Assembly (NCBI GenBank): GCA_002422605.1
Contig: DISW01000020.1
Coordinates: 1 to 36,854 of the forward strand
Reading direction: 5' to 3'
DNA: 36,854 nucleotides
DNA from: Bacteriovoracaceae bacterium UBA6200
GTDB lineage: Bacteria > Bdellovibrionota > Bacteriovoracia > Bacteriovoracales > Bacteriovoracaceae
A model generated the notes under the pieces. It worked only from the letters and a program-made list of their open reading frames with translations, was not told the origin of the DNA and ran no database searches. Made by a program: the position numbers and the translations under genes. This document shows, piece by piece, positions 22,314 to 30,809 of the stretch. Every line of letters starts with the position of its first letter. Positions within the stretch are counted from its first letter, which is position 1.

Positions 22314-23686
22314 AAATTCTAATGACCGGTGCCACTGGATTAATTGGAAAAGAACTTGGAAAAGCGCTCTCCGGGGAAGGTCACGAAATAACCGTCCTTT
22401 CTCGCAATGCTGAAAGGGCCAGTAGTGAGCTTCCCTTTCCGGCAAAAGTTTTCTCATGGTCTACTGAGAAAAATTTCCCTGAAGAAGCGCTCTATAACAT
22501 TGATGCTGTGATCAATCTCGCAGGAGAATCCATTGGGGCCGGGAGATGGAGTAAAAAAAGTAAGAAACTTATTTATGACTCCCGTATTGAGGGAACGAAG
22601 AAACTTATCAAGGCCATAAAAGAATTATCCTCAACTCCACATTTCAAATTAAAGGATTTCATATCTGCTTCGGCCATAGGCATTTACGGTGATCAGGGTG
22701 ACCAACAACTTTGGGAGAATTCCTCTCATGGCAGTGATTTCTTAACTAAAGTATGTGAGGACTGGGAAGAAGAAACCAAAGTCCTGGCCACAATGAATAT
22801 CAGAGTTGTTAATCCACGTATTGGGATTGTCTTGTCTCAGTATGGTGGGGCCTTAGAGAAACTCCTTCCGTTATTTATGAATGGAATTGGCAGTGCTGTT
22901 GGTTCCGGTAAGCAGTGGATGAGTTGGATTCACCATCAGGATCTCGTAAGACTCTTTCAGCATATTTTAAATAATAAGTCGGTCAATGGTGCTATCAATG
23001 CAGTTGCGCCCAATCCGGTAACCAATTTAGTCTTCAGTAAAATTCTTGCAAGAACACTAAATAAACCGCTCTTTCCCAAAGTTCCCTCTCTCGTCCTCAA
23101 ACTCGTTTTAGGAGAAATGTCGACATTGGTCCTGTCAAGTCAGAGAGTTTCTTGTGAAAAGGCCCTAGGGTCAGGCTTTACCTTCAAATACCCTGGACTT
23201 GAAGAAGCATTTGATGAAATCACAACCAACATCCGAAACGGATATCAGGAATATTTTGCGGAACAATGGGTGGCCAAAACACCAGAGGAAATCTTTCCTT
23301 TTTTTACCAATGAAAGTAATTTAGAAAAGTTAACTCCCCCTTTCCTCCGTTTTAAAGTTCTTAAAAAATCGACTCCCAATCTTGATAGCGGAACCATTAT
23401 CGATTACAGGCTTTCACTTTATGGGCTTCCTTTTTTCTGGAAAACTGAAATTACAAGTTGGGAGCCAAAGCGAAAGTTTGTTGATATCCAGCTAAAAGGC
23501 CCTTATAAGACCTGGCACCACACCCACGAGTTTATCCCATTCTTAAATGGTACGCTTTTAAGAGACAGGGTTCTCTATCGATTACCGCTTGGGATCCTGG
23601 GGAATCTGATTGCAGGATTTAAAGTAAAGTCTGATGTTAACAATATCTTCGCTTTCAGAAGGCAGTATATTTTTAGAAATATTTAA
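22310..23686 (+). CDS. SDR epimerase (TIGR01777/YfcH type) fused to SRPBCC ligand-binding domain
   Basis: The 458-residue product has two domains. Residues 1 to about 300 form a Rossmann-fold SDR with MTGATGLIGKELGKAL, NLAGESIGAGRW, ISASAIGIYGDQG and the family region MSWIHHQDLVRL. Residues about 310-458 form an SRPBCC/START-like barrel (AKTPEEIFPFFTNESNLEKLTPPFLRFKVL...DYRLSLYGLPFFWKTEI...HTHEFIPFLNGTLLRDRVLYRLPLG). Both domain types recur in light/B12-regulated loci. The ATGA overlap with the regulator means it is coexpressed with it. Substrate unknown; a flavin- or lipid-linked redox role is a guess. Confidence 0.85.
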   Translation: MKILMTGATGLIGKELGKALSGEGHEITVLSRNAERASSELPFPAKVFSWSTEKNFPEEALYNIDAVINLAGESIGAGRWSKKSKKLIYDSRIEGTKKLIKAIKELSSTPHFKLKDFISASAIGIYGDQGDQQLWENSSHGSDFLTKVCEDWEEETKVLATMNIRVVNPRIGIVLSQYGGALEKLLPLFMNGIGSAVGSGKQWMSWIHHQDLVRLFQHILNNKSVNGAINAVAPNPVTNLVFSKILARTLNKPLFPKVPSLVLKLVLGEMSTLVLSSQRVSCEKALGSGFTFKYPGLEEAFDEITTNIRNGYQEYFAEQWVAKTPEEIFPFFTNESNLEKLTPPFLRFKVLKKSTPNLDSGTIIDYRLSLYGLPFFWKTEITSWEPKRKFVDIQLKGPYKTWHHTHEFIPFLNGTLLRDRVLYRLPLGILGNLIAGFKVKSDVNNIFAFRRQYIFRNI

Positions 23687-24098
23687 ATTTCAGTTCTATT
23701 TTCTTTTGCCCCTGGATTTTGAATTTACTCTTTGAGTAACTTGGAGGACCAAAAAGAACAATTGGATTATTAGAAAAGGCAAATCCTTCGCGAGGGATTC
23801 CGAATAATCCCGTGTCTAGTTCGTCATTATTATTTTCATCATGGAATGCAGTGATCGCATAAGGGCCATCGGGAATATTCTCAAGAAGTAATCCTTCACT
23901 CATGGCAAGCTTTGCAGTTATTCTTCCTTCTTTGAAGCTTTTTGAGTTTTTATCGGGATAACCCTCCTCATCATTAAAAATAAGAAAGAGAACAGTGCCT
24001 GAGTCATTCTTAAAGTTCGTGAAATGGATATTTAAGTCACCAGCAAAGCTGGTAATAGGGAGAAGAAAGGGAATGGAAAGAATCAAATGTCGAATCAT
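23673..24098 (-). CDS. DUF2141 exported protein
   Basis: The 141-residue product has a signal peptide (MIRHLILSIPFLLPITSFAG) and the DUF2141 core: GTVLFLIFNDEEGYP, then IPDGPYAITAFHDENNNDELDTGLFGIPREGFAFSNN. It is an all-beta, probably periplasmic protein of unknown function that often occurs near carotenoid and light-response genes. It converges with the SDR fusion gene, overlapping it by 14 bases, and is divergent from the LysR gene. Confidence 0.88.
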   Translation of the reverse strand: MIRHLILSIPFLLPITSFAGDLNIHFTNFKNDSGTVLFLIFNDEEGYPDKNSKSFKEGRITAKLAMSEGLLLENIPDGPYAITAFHDENNNDELDTGLFGIPREGFAFSNNPIVLFGPPSYSKSKFKIQGQKKIELKFKYF

Positions 24099-24187
24099 AG
24101 TGTCATACTAAAAGAGCTCCTTTAAAAAGTAATCTATTTGAACCTTTTTTTTGTCAAAACATGGAAAGTTAGTTGATAATTTATACT

Positions 24188-25087
24188 ATGGATCTAAACG
24201 AAATCTCTATTTTCATTAAAGTCGTAGAATTAGGAAGCTTCATTGCCGCAGCAAATTCTTTGGATATGCCTAAGTCCACAGTCAGTGCCAAAATTTCTTC
24301 ATTAGAAAAAAGACTGGGTGTGACTCTCATCAGGAGAACCACCAGAAAACTTCATATTACTGATGTTGGTAAGAAGTATTTTGAAGAGTGCCAAAGGGCC
24401 CTTTCACAAATTCAGTCGGCAGAAGAACTCGTTTCAGAAGGTCAGACAACTCCCCATGGACTCTTGAGAGTCACGGCACCGGTAGAACTCGGCGGTGCCC
24501 TTCTCCCTTTAGTGATTACTGAATTCAACAAAAAATATCCCCAGGTTGTCTTAGAGCTTATCCTGACAGACCATACAGTTGATCTTATCGCTGAAGGGAT
24601 AGACATCGGTATCAGAACGGGAAGGCTGAAAGATTCAAGCTTAATCTCTAAACGCCTGGGTAATATCTATTTTGCTCCCTTCGCTTCCCCCAAGTATTTA
24701 AAGAATAATCCGGTCATTAAATCACCAAAGGATTTAGAAAAATATGATTCTATCGTTTTCTCTTCATTGGGGACCAATGAATGGCAACTCATGAGTGGCA
24801 AAGAAAAGCAAATTGTTAAGCCTCAAAAGCAAACAGTCGCGAATGATTTGAATTTAATTAAAACCTTAACGATCTCGGGAATGGGAGTGAGTCTCCTTCC
24901 CACTTTCTATTGTTATAATGAAGTAAAAACGGGAAAACTGACCCGCATACTTAAAAATTGGCAGACAGACCTGAGACCGGTCCACTTCATCTACCCTTCT
25001 CAAAAATTCGTCACCCCAAAAATCAAGGCCTTCATTGAAGTGGCGACGAATATTTTGAAGACAAATTTAGAAATTGCTGAACTCTAA
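24188..25087 (+). CDS. LysR-family transcriptional regulator
   Basis: The 299-residue product starts at ATG 24188 (MDLNEISIFIKVVELGSFIAAA, the standard LysR opening; a TTG at 24173 is also in frame). The winged HTH occupies residues 1-60 (MPKSTVSAKISSLEKRLGVTLIRRTTRKL). The substrate-binding domain follows (LLRVTAPVELGGALLPLVITEF...). It resembles the large group of LysR regulators tied to quinone or stress responses. It probably controls an adjacent gene: divergent DUF2141, or the pirin/OsmC pair with which it converges (4-base overlap). Target unknown. Confidence 0.9.
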   Translation: MDLNEISIFIKVVELGSFIAAANSLDMPKSTVSAKISSLEKRLGVTLIRRTTRKLHITDVGKKYFEECQRALSQIQSAEELVSEGQTTPHGLLRVTAPVELGGALLPLVITEFNKKYPQVVLELILTDHTVDLIAEGIDIGIRTGRLKDSSLISKRLGNIYFAPFASPKYLKNNPVIKSPKDLEKYDSIVFSSLGTNEWQLMSGKEKQIVKPQKQTVANDLNLIKTLTISGMGVSLLPTFYCYNEVKTGKLTRILKNWQTDLRPVHFIYPSQKFVTPKIKAFIEVATNILKTNLEIAEL

Positions 25088-25980
25088 GGATAATGAGGCA
25101 CTCTCACTGGTTCTTCAGGAAGAGGAATCTTATCCTCATCTCCAGGCACCATAGGAAAAGTTCCGTCGATCCAGGACTTTTTGGCCAGTTCAATTTTATC
25201 TTTACTACTTGAAACGAGATTCCACCAAATATAACGAGGCTCTGGAAATACTTCACCGCCAAAAAGGGCCAGGACAACATCTTTTGAATGTTTGAGTTCC
25301 ATTCCAGAATCTCCAAGCATAACGATCATCTGGCCTTCTTTGTAGGTCGTCCCACTGATCGAGATCTCCCCTTTAACCACGTAGAGAGCGTGCTCATGAC
25401 CCTTTTCCTCGAATGAAAAAGTTCCTTCCTGAAAACCTCTCATCACCATAAAGACGAGAGGACTATAAGTGTGAAGTTTTGAAGTATGGCCCAAGGCACT
25501 TCCTGCAACTAAATTAATATTCAGAGATTCTGTTTTAAATTCTGGAATATCGCTTTTCTCATAATGAATGAAAGAGGGATCCACATCCTCTTCCTCCTTA
25601 GGCAAGGCCACCCAGAATTGTAATCCATGAATGGTTCGGTCCTGCGCCCTCGCCTCAGGAGTCTCTCTTTCCGAATGAGAAATCCCTTTACCTGCAGTCA
25701 TCCAATTAACTTCACCGGGTAAAATGAGTTGAGTCACCCCCAGGGAATCGCGGTGGAGAAGAGAGCCTTCAAATAGATAAGTGAGAGTAGAAAGACCGAT
25801 ATGAGGATGAGGCTTAACCTCAACATGATCTTGTGGGGCCTTGAGAAAGACCGGGCCCATATGATCTAAAAAGATAAAGGGACCAACCATTCTTTTCTTC
25901 ATCCAGGGAAGAATTCTTCTCACAGGAATCCCAATATCTTTTACCCGAGAATCAATAACAAACTGGATTTCATTTTTCAT
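25084..25980 (-). CDS. Pirin family protein
   Basis: The product is 298 residues from ATG 25980 (MKNEIQFVIDSR). An upstream in-frame extension to 26043 lies entirely inside the OsmC gene and is not native. The pirin cupin shows RMVGPFIFLDHMGP, VKPHPHIGLSTLTYLF, WMTAGKGISHSERETPE (metal ligands HPH...H.E) and a full C-terminal cupin. It overlaps the OsmC-like gene by 11 bases and is translationally coupled to it. Pirins act as Fe-dependent redox sensors or quercetinase-like enzymes; role here unknown. Confidence 0.9.
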   Translation of the reverse strand: MKNEIQFVIDSRVKDIGIPVRRILPWMKKRMVGPFIFLDHMGPVFLKAPQDHVEVKPHPHIGLSTLTYLFEGSLLHRDSLGVTQLILPGEVNWMTAGKGISHSERETPEARAQDRTIHGLQFWVALPKEEEDVDPSFIHYEKSDIPEFKTESLNINLVAGSALGHTSKLHTYSPLVFMVMRGFQEGTFSFEEKGHEHALYVVKGEISISGTTYKEGQMIVMLGDSGMELKHSKDVVLALFGGEVFPEPRYIWWNLVSSSKDKIELAKKSWIDGTFPMVPGDEDKIPLPEEPVRVPHYP

Positions 25981-26353
25981 GTGAGACCGTCTCCACAGTT
26001 GTTTTACGTTCCAGGAAACGATGGATAGGACACTTATTAGCAATTTCTATCAGCTTGGCCTTTTGCTCACCATCCAGTTCTCCCTTTAATTGGATTTCCC
26101 TGCGGATAATATTTTCCTCTGCTTCTTTGGTAATTGTCACGACGGTTTGAATATCTTCCAAGGGCCACCCTTTTCTCTTTGCATACATCATGACGGTTAT
26201 ATTGGTGCAGGCCCCAAGACTCGCTTCCAAAAGCTCATGGGGATCAAGCCCAGTGTCATCTCCTCCAAGTTTGGGTAAGACATCAGCAATGAAACTATGC
26301 CGTTCATTAGACGCGGTAACGCTTAGATTATTATTCTTCTTTACGGTTATCAT
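25970..26353 (-). CDS. OsmC/Ohr-like peroxiredoxin family protein
   Basis: The 127-residue product starts at ATG 26353 (AAGGA six bases upstream; a TTG two codons earlier is in frame). It has DPHELLEASLGACTNITVMMYAKRKGWPLEDI and NKCPIHRFLE, the two conserved cysteine contexts of the OsmC fold. These enzymes reduce organic hydroperoxides. It is first in a two-gene leftward unit with the pirin, so oxidative-stress protection is likely. Confidence 0.88.
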   Translation of the reverse strand: MITVKKNNNLSVTASNERHSFIADVLPKLGGDDTGLDPHELLEASLGACTNITVMMYAKRKGWPLEDIQTVVTITKEAEENIIRREIQLKGELDGEQKAKLIEIANKCPIHRFLERKTTVETVSHEK

Positions 26354-26501
26354 AAGCAATCCTTGTGAGAGCTGGTATGAGTCTTATATTACCAGTAAAC
26401 ATGATTAGAGATAAGTGCCGATTAATGAGATTCATTGTCCATTCATGTAGACAAAGCTAAAAGGGCTCTTCGACAATAAACTCATTAATAAAGGAGAAGT
26501 A

Positions 26502-26834
26502 ATGGAACTAAAAATTACAGATACAGTGGTTGGAGAAGGAAAAGAAGCGGTTAAAGGCGCTCTTCTTACTATGAACTATGAGGGTTTCCTGGAAAATGGC
26601 ACTAAGTTTGATTCATCATTGGATCGTGGTCGCCCTTTCGAATTTGTCATCGGCTCCGGAAGAGTCATCAAAGGCTGGGATCAAGGAATCATGGGTATGA
26701 AAGAAGGCGGTAAGCGTACTCTTCATATTCCGGCGAATCTGGCCTATGGAGATCGCGCTGTCGGTGGCATCATTCCAGCAAATTCAAATCTTATCTTTCA
26801 TGTGGAATTAATCGAAGTTTTAACCAGAGACTAG
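26502..26834 (+). CDS. FKBP-type peptidyl-prolyl cis-trans isomerase
   Basis: This is a single FKBP domain of 110 residues without a signal peptide, so cytoplasmic. The motifs are GALLTMNYEGFLENGTKFDSS, GRPFEFVIGSGRVIKGWDQGIMGMKEGGKRTLHIPANLAYG and IPANSNLIFHVELIEV, with active-site residues present. AAAGGAG precedes the ATG. It stands alone, convergent with the peptide-binding protein gene. Confidence 0.94.
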   Translation: MELKITDTVVGEGKEAVKGALLTMNYEGFLENGTKFDSSLDRGRPFEFVIGSGRVIKGWDQGIMGMKEGGKRTLHIPANLAYGDRAVGGIIPANSNLIFHVELIEVLTRD

Positions 26835-26851
26835 AACAATTAATAAAAAAA

Positions 26852-26869
26852 GGGCCCCGCTAGGGGCCC
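26852..26869 (-). terminator. Rho-independent terminator of the oppA-like gene
   Basis: GGGCCCC, loop GCTA, GGGGCCC. Read on the minus strand it is followed by seven Ts (26851-26845). It begins 7 bases after the oppA-like stop. On the plus strand the tail is poor, so it may stop FKBP transcripts only weakly. Confidence 0.85.
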
Positions 26870-26875
26870 CATCAT

Positions 26876-28615
26876 TTAGAATTTAGAAGTAAGTTCTTTC
26901 TTCTTTTCCAGATCAACATCAAGATATTGATAGAGATGCTGAAAGTATTCACTATAACCAAAGTTTTTTATCCAACCTTGGCTAATGTATTGCTTCTCAC
27001 GATGAAATCCAAAGATCCAGGGAACTTGCTCGGAAACCATTTTGTTGATTTCAGCATATAATTTTGATCGTTCCGGAGAATCTTGCATGAGAGTCGCTTT
27101 CTGAAACATCTCATCAAACTTAGGATTACAATAGTTAGAACCATTGGATCCAGGCGAAGAATTTGGGCAGTAAAGAAGCGAGAGAAAGTTCTCTGCATCC
27201 GGATAATCTCCGTGCCAGGCCATGGTGTACATTTGATGCTGACGTTTTGTCACTTTGTTCACAAGTTCAGGCCATGAGTTAGAACCAAGCTTAACTTTAA
27301 TTCCAATATCACCCATACATTTAATAAAGAACTCAAGCATTAATCTTGAATCAGTCGATACCGTTGTCTGAACAGTAATCTCCGGGAGTCCTTCACCATT
27401 CGGGTAACCAGCTTCTTTTAAAAGTTGCTTGGCCTTTTCAACATTATACTCGACATAAGGGTTTTTAAAGTTTGGATCATAACCACCTAGCCCTGGAGGA
27501 ATCACTCCATGAGCGATCGTTCCCGTATTCACATAGAATAATTCGTTCGATTTAGCACGATCGTAGGCCATAGACATGGCCTGACGGAGTTTTACGTTAT
27601 TTTTAAAGAGAGGATCATCATGGTTAAAGGCATAAAAAGTCACATCGAGCATTGGCTCTGCGGATAATTTCATCCCTTTTGCTACGAGGTCTGGAGAAAG
27701 GGATTTTCCATCTTTTGAAAGAGCTTGGTCAAAGTTATCTTTAGGGAGCTCAAGGACATCCATTTTGCCTTTATTAAGGCTGAACCAACGAGGCTGGGCT
27801 TCAAGCATGATATGAACAATGATGCTATCGAGCATTGGAACTTTTTGTTTCGCAAGTTCCGGATCAGCGGAAGGGAAAAACTTCTCACGATAAGTTGGGT
27901 TCCTGAAATAAACAATCGTGTTGGACTGATCAAAGTTAGGAAGAATGAAAGGTCCGGTTCCAACCGGGTGATTTAAAAACTCATTCCCATAGTGCTCTAC
28001 CGCCTCTTTAGAAACAGCAACAGTATAAGGCATGGCCAGTGCATACATGAGCTGAGGATATTGGCGGGCCAATTTAATTTGAAGAGTGTAATCATCCAAG
28101 GCCTTGATTCCCTCGATTTCTTCCTCATAATTAACTTTTTCGGCTGAAGCATATTTGTTACGCCATTCATTAACACCGGCGAGCTTTTCATCAAAAAGCC
28201 ACCAACCTTTACTCATTAACTTTGGATCGGCCAGACGCTTGAATGAATATACAAAATCCTGGGCCTTGAGTTCTCTTCCTTTTCCTTCAGGAAAAGCTTT
28301 GTCGTCATGAAAGAGAACACCTTTTCTGATTTTGAAAGTATAAGTTAAACCATCTTTACTAACAGTCGGCATCGCCTCAGCAAGATTGGGATGAAGCTCA
28401 TAAGGTCTTTTCGTTGGATGGAATTCCAAAAGCCCTTCATAAACTTTCCCAATCTCATGAGTCTGATACATATCAGAGGCCATGATAGGATCATATCCTG
28501 CAATCTTTGATGGCGAGATGAGATTCAATTCTTTTTTGGTAAAGTCTCCTTGCTTTGTACACGAGAATGCCAGCAAAGCGAGTGCGAGAACACTAAATAG
28601 CAGTGATAACTTCAT
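26876..28615 (-). CDS. Peptide ABC transporter substrate-binding lipoprotein (OppA/DppA type)
   Basis: The 579-residue SBP_bac_5 family protein has a signal peptide with candidate lipid Cys19 (LLAFSC). Typical segments: LNLISPSKIAGYDPIMASDMYQTHEIGKVYEGLLEF, YTFKIRKGVLFHDD, RQAMSMAYDRAKSNEL, AWHGDYPDAENFL and the C-terminal domain. It captures oligopeptides or similar solutes in the periplasm. No permease or ATPase genes are adjacent, so it is an orphan receptor or works with a distant transporter. AAGGAG precedes the start. Confidence 0.92.
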   Translation of the reverse strand: MKLSLLFSVLALALLAFSCTKQGDFTKKELNLISPSKIAGYDPIMASDMYQTHEIGKVYEGLLEFHPTKRPYELHPNLAEAMPTVSKDGLTYTFKIRKGVLFHDDKAFPEGKGRELKAQDFVYSFKRLADPKLMSKGWWLFDEKLAGVNEWRNKYASAEKVNYEEEIEGIKALDDYTLQIKLARQYPQLMYALAMPYTVAVSKEAVEHYGNEFLNHPVGTGPFILPNFDQSNTIVYFRNPTYREKFFPSADPELAKQKVPMLDSIIVHIMLEAQPRWFSLNKGKMDVLELPKDNFDQALSKDGKSLSPDLVAKGMKLSAEPMLDVTFYAFNHDDPLFKNNVKLRQAMSMAYDRAKSNELFYVNTGTIAHGVIPPGLGGYDPNFKNPYVEYNVEKAKQLLKEAGYPNGEGLPEITVQTTVSTDSRLMLEFFIKCMGDIGIKVKLGSNSWPELVNKVTKRQHQMYTMAWHGDYPDAENFLSLLYCPNSSPGSNGSNYCNPKFDEMFQKATLMQDSPERSKLYAEINKMVSEQVPWIFGFHREKQYISQGWIKNFGYSEYFQHLYQYLDVDLEKKKELTSKF

Positions 28616-28813
28616 AAAAACTCCTTGAGGTGCTTAATCATTGCTAAAAAGACTTCAAATTACAAGATATTGAATGAATAAAGAAAAGCGTCAATTTTTC
28701 GACAAAGGTCGTATTTCGAATAGTATTTTTCCTGAAACATAGGCTTTTTCAACATTAAAAGTTAACATTTAGAGTATCGCAAAGTTAACTGCGCCAATAT
28801 AAAGTCATTTATT

Positions 28814-30793
28814 ATGCTTAAAGTTATAAAACAAATTAAATATGCCTTGAATCCTGAAATGATTCAGGCAGATCTCGCTACCCTCCTTTTAAATTTGGAC
28901 CCTGAAAATTCATATCAAGAACGATTAATCACACTGGCACAAATAATGGAATGGGTGAGACTGCCGGTAAAACAACAGGTCGATGGAGAGACTCCTAATT
29001 TTATCCAGGCCAGGAACATAAGATTCAAGTTCCTTTTTCAATTTTTAGATCGAAATGAAAAAGAGGCCAATTTCCTTGCTACAACTATTAAAGAGTTCCT
29101 GCTTCCAGGCAGGGCCGTGAGTCTTTATTGTTTGACGGGCATCTCTGAGAATTTGGGCTTTTTTAACGAAATTTCAAATCGAATGGTCGAAAGAATCCTT
29201 CCTGACACCTATACCGAGGAAGATTTAAGTGAAGTTTTAAAAGCACTCATCGTTGATGAAGACGACGCTGTATGGATAGAAAATTCATTCCCACTGCTTC
29301 TTACAACTTTTCAAAATTATGCCAAGAAATATTCCATTTCATTTGAGACACTAAAGACTGATAAAAAGGTTGCTATAAGCATTCTAGGGGCACAGGTAGC
29401 AACGATCGGAACAACAAAAGATATCCGCCGCCGACTCATTGGAAAACGTCTTGCTGATATGAGCTTCCTGAACCTAAACGTCACCATTACTTCTGGCGGC
29501 GAAGTTGAAAAAGTTCTTCATGAGATTCAGGAATCTCGCAAGGATCTTCAAAGCGTTCGTGCCAATATCGAGCACTCGGGGGTATCAGTGGACCTGATTT
29601 TCAAGCTTGAGAAGATTAATGACATTCTCGATCGTATCGAAATGTTAATCTACTTAGGACAAAATCGGGACGAGCCTTTTGTTCTTGGTCAATTTATTGC
29701 CCGGCTTATCAGATTCGAACTTGAAGCCAAAGGGATCAAAACTTATATCAAGGAAAATATCCATCTCTTGACTCGGAAAATTGTCGAGCGAGCGGGAGAA
29801 AAAGGACAGCACTATATCGCCCATTCTTCTGCCGAGAAAAGGGATCTTTTCATTGCTTCGACTCTGGCGGGAGTCCTAACGGCATTTACAGCACTGTTCA
29901 AGTACCTGATTGCTATTGCCTATTTCCCTCTCTTCTTTGAAGGGTTCTTCTTTTTCATTAACTATGCTGCCAGCTTCTTAATTATGCAAAAATGGCACCT
30001 CGCCCTTTCCAGTAAGCAGCCGGCCTATATGGCTTCGGCCCTCTCTCGCCGATTTGAAGCTTTTAAAAAGACCAAGAATCTTAAAGATGTTTCCCTCGAA
30101 ATAAGAAGGATCGCCAACTCTCAATACATAACGACTGCAGGGAACTTACTTTGGGTTATTCCGGTTGCCATTGCTCTGGATTGGATCTGGTTTTTTGTAT
30201 CGGGCACTCATGTGATGACTACCACTGAATCATTAAATGCCATTGATAAAAACAATATTTTTACGAGTTTAACTCTCCCATTTGCCTTCTTCACCGGAAT
30301 CGTTTTATGGTTTTCCAGTGTTGTCGCCGGCTGGGTTGAGAACTGGATCCTTTTCAGAGATATTCCGGAAGCCATCAGGGCAAATTCAGTGCTTCAAAAA
30401 ATAATGAATCCAAAACAAATTAATACAGTGGCAGACAATTTTGCTGGAACTGTAGGCGGTATTTCAGGAAACCTTTCTATTGCCTTTTTTCTTGCGGCAC
30501 CGGTTATTATTGGAAAGTTTGTAGCAATCCCATTGGACATTCGTCACGTCACTTTGACCACAGGAACAATGGCGTTTGCATTTAACAGCCTGGGATGGAA
30601 CATCCTCGAATACTGGCCTCAAATGCTGAACATGACCTTGTCGATCATTGCAATTGGGTTTCTCAATTTTTCAGTTAGTTTTTATTGTGCTATCAGAATG
30701 GCGGCGATTGCTAGAAATGTTGAAGCTAAATATATCAAAATTATCTTTAAGTATGCTTTTTCCAAAAACTTGAAAAAAAGAGACCCCTCTTAG
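28814..30793 (+). CDS. Gcr-type membrane protein (annotated 'site-specific recombinase', PF10136-like)
   Basis: The 659-residue product resembles the family named after Neisseria Gcr. A long helical cytosolic N-terminal half is followed by an Arg-rich helix (TKDIRRRLIGKRLADMSFLNLNV) and several transmembrane helices in the last 300 residues (VLTAFTALFKYLIAIAYFPL, WVIPVAIALDWIWFF, NIFTSLTLPFAFFTGIVLWF and others). The recombinase name comes from old annotation; the protein looks like a membrane protein and shows no recombinase motif. It has no SD and an isolated position, and its end overlaps the terminator stem of the MCP gene. Confidence 0.75.
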   Translation: MLKVIKQIKYALNPEMIQADLATLLLNLDPENSYQERLITLAQIMEWVRLPVKQQVDGETPNFIQARNIRFKFLFQFLDRNEKEANFLATTIKEFLLPGRAVSLYCLTGISENLGFFNEISNRMVERILPDTYTEEDLSEVLKALIVDEDDAVWIENSFPLLLTTFQNYAKKYSISFETLKTDKKVAISILGAQVATIGTTKDIRRRLIGKRLADMSFLNLNVTITSGGEVEKVLHEIQESRKDLQSVRANIEHSGVSVDLIFKLEKINDILDRIEMLIYLGQNRDEPFVLGQFIARLIRFELEAKGIKTYIKENIHLLTRKIVERAGEKGQHYIAHSSAEKRDLFIASTLAGVLTAFTALFKYLIAIAYFPLFFEGFFFFINYAASFLIMQKWHLALSSKQPAYMASALSRRFEAFKKTKNLKDVSLEIRRIANSQYITTAGNLLWVIPVAIALDWIWFFVSGTHVMTTTESLNAIDKNNIFTSLTLPFAFFTGIVLWFSSVVAGWVENWILFRDIPEAIRANSVLQKIMNPKQINTVADNFAGTVGGISGNLSIAFFLAAPVIIGKFVAIPLDIRHVTLTTGTMAFAFNSLGWNILEYWPQMLNMTLSIIAIGFLNFSVSFYCAIRMAAIARNVEAKYIKIIFKYAFSKNLKKRDPS

Positions 30794-30803
30794 AAGAGGG
30801 GTC
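30782..30803 (-). terminator. Rho-independent terminator of the chemotaxis-side MCP gene
   Basis: 9-bp arms GACCCCTCT/AGAGGGGTC, loop TAGA. On the minus strand it is followed by TC and seven Ts (30781-30773). The stem overlaps the last codons of the convergent Gcr-type gene. Confidence 0.85.
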
Positions 30804-30809
30804 CGTTAT

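Noticed and set aside
28814..30793. Taking the 'site-specific recombinase' name literally
   Set aside because: The product has several membrane helices and none of the tyrosine or serine recombinase motifs; the name is inherited from the family.
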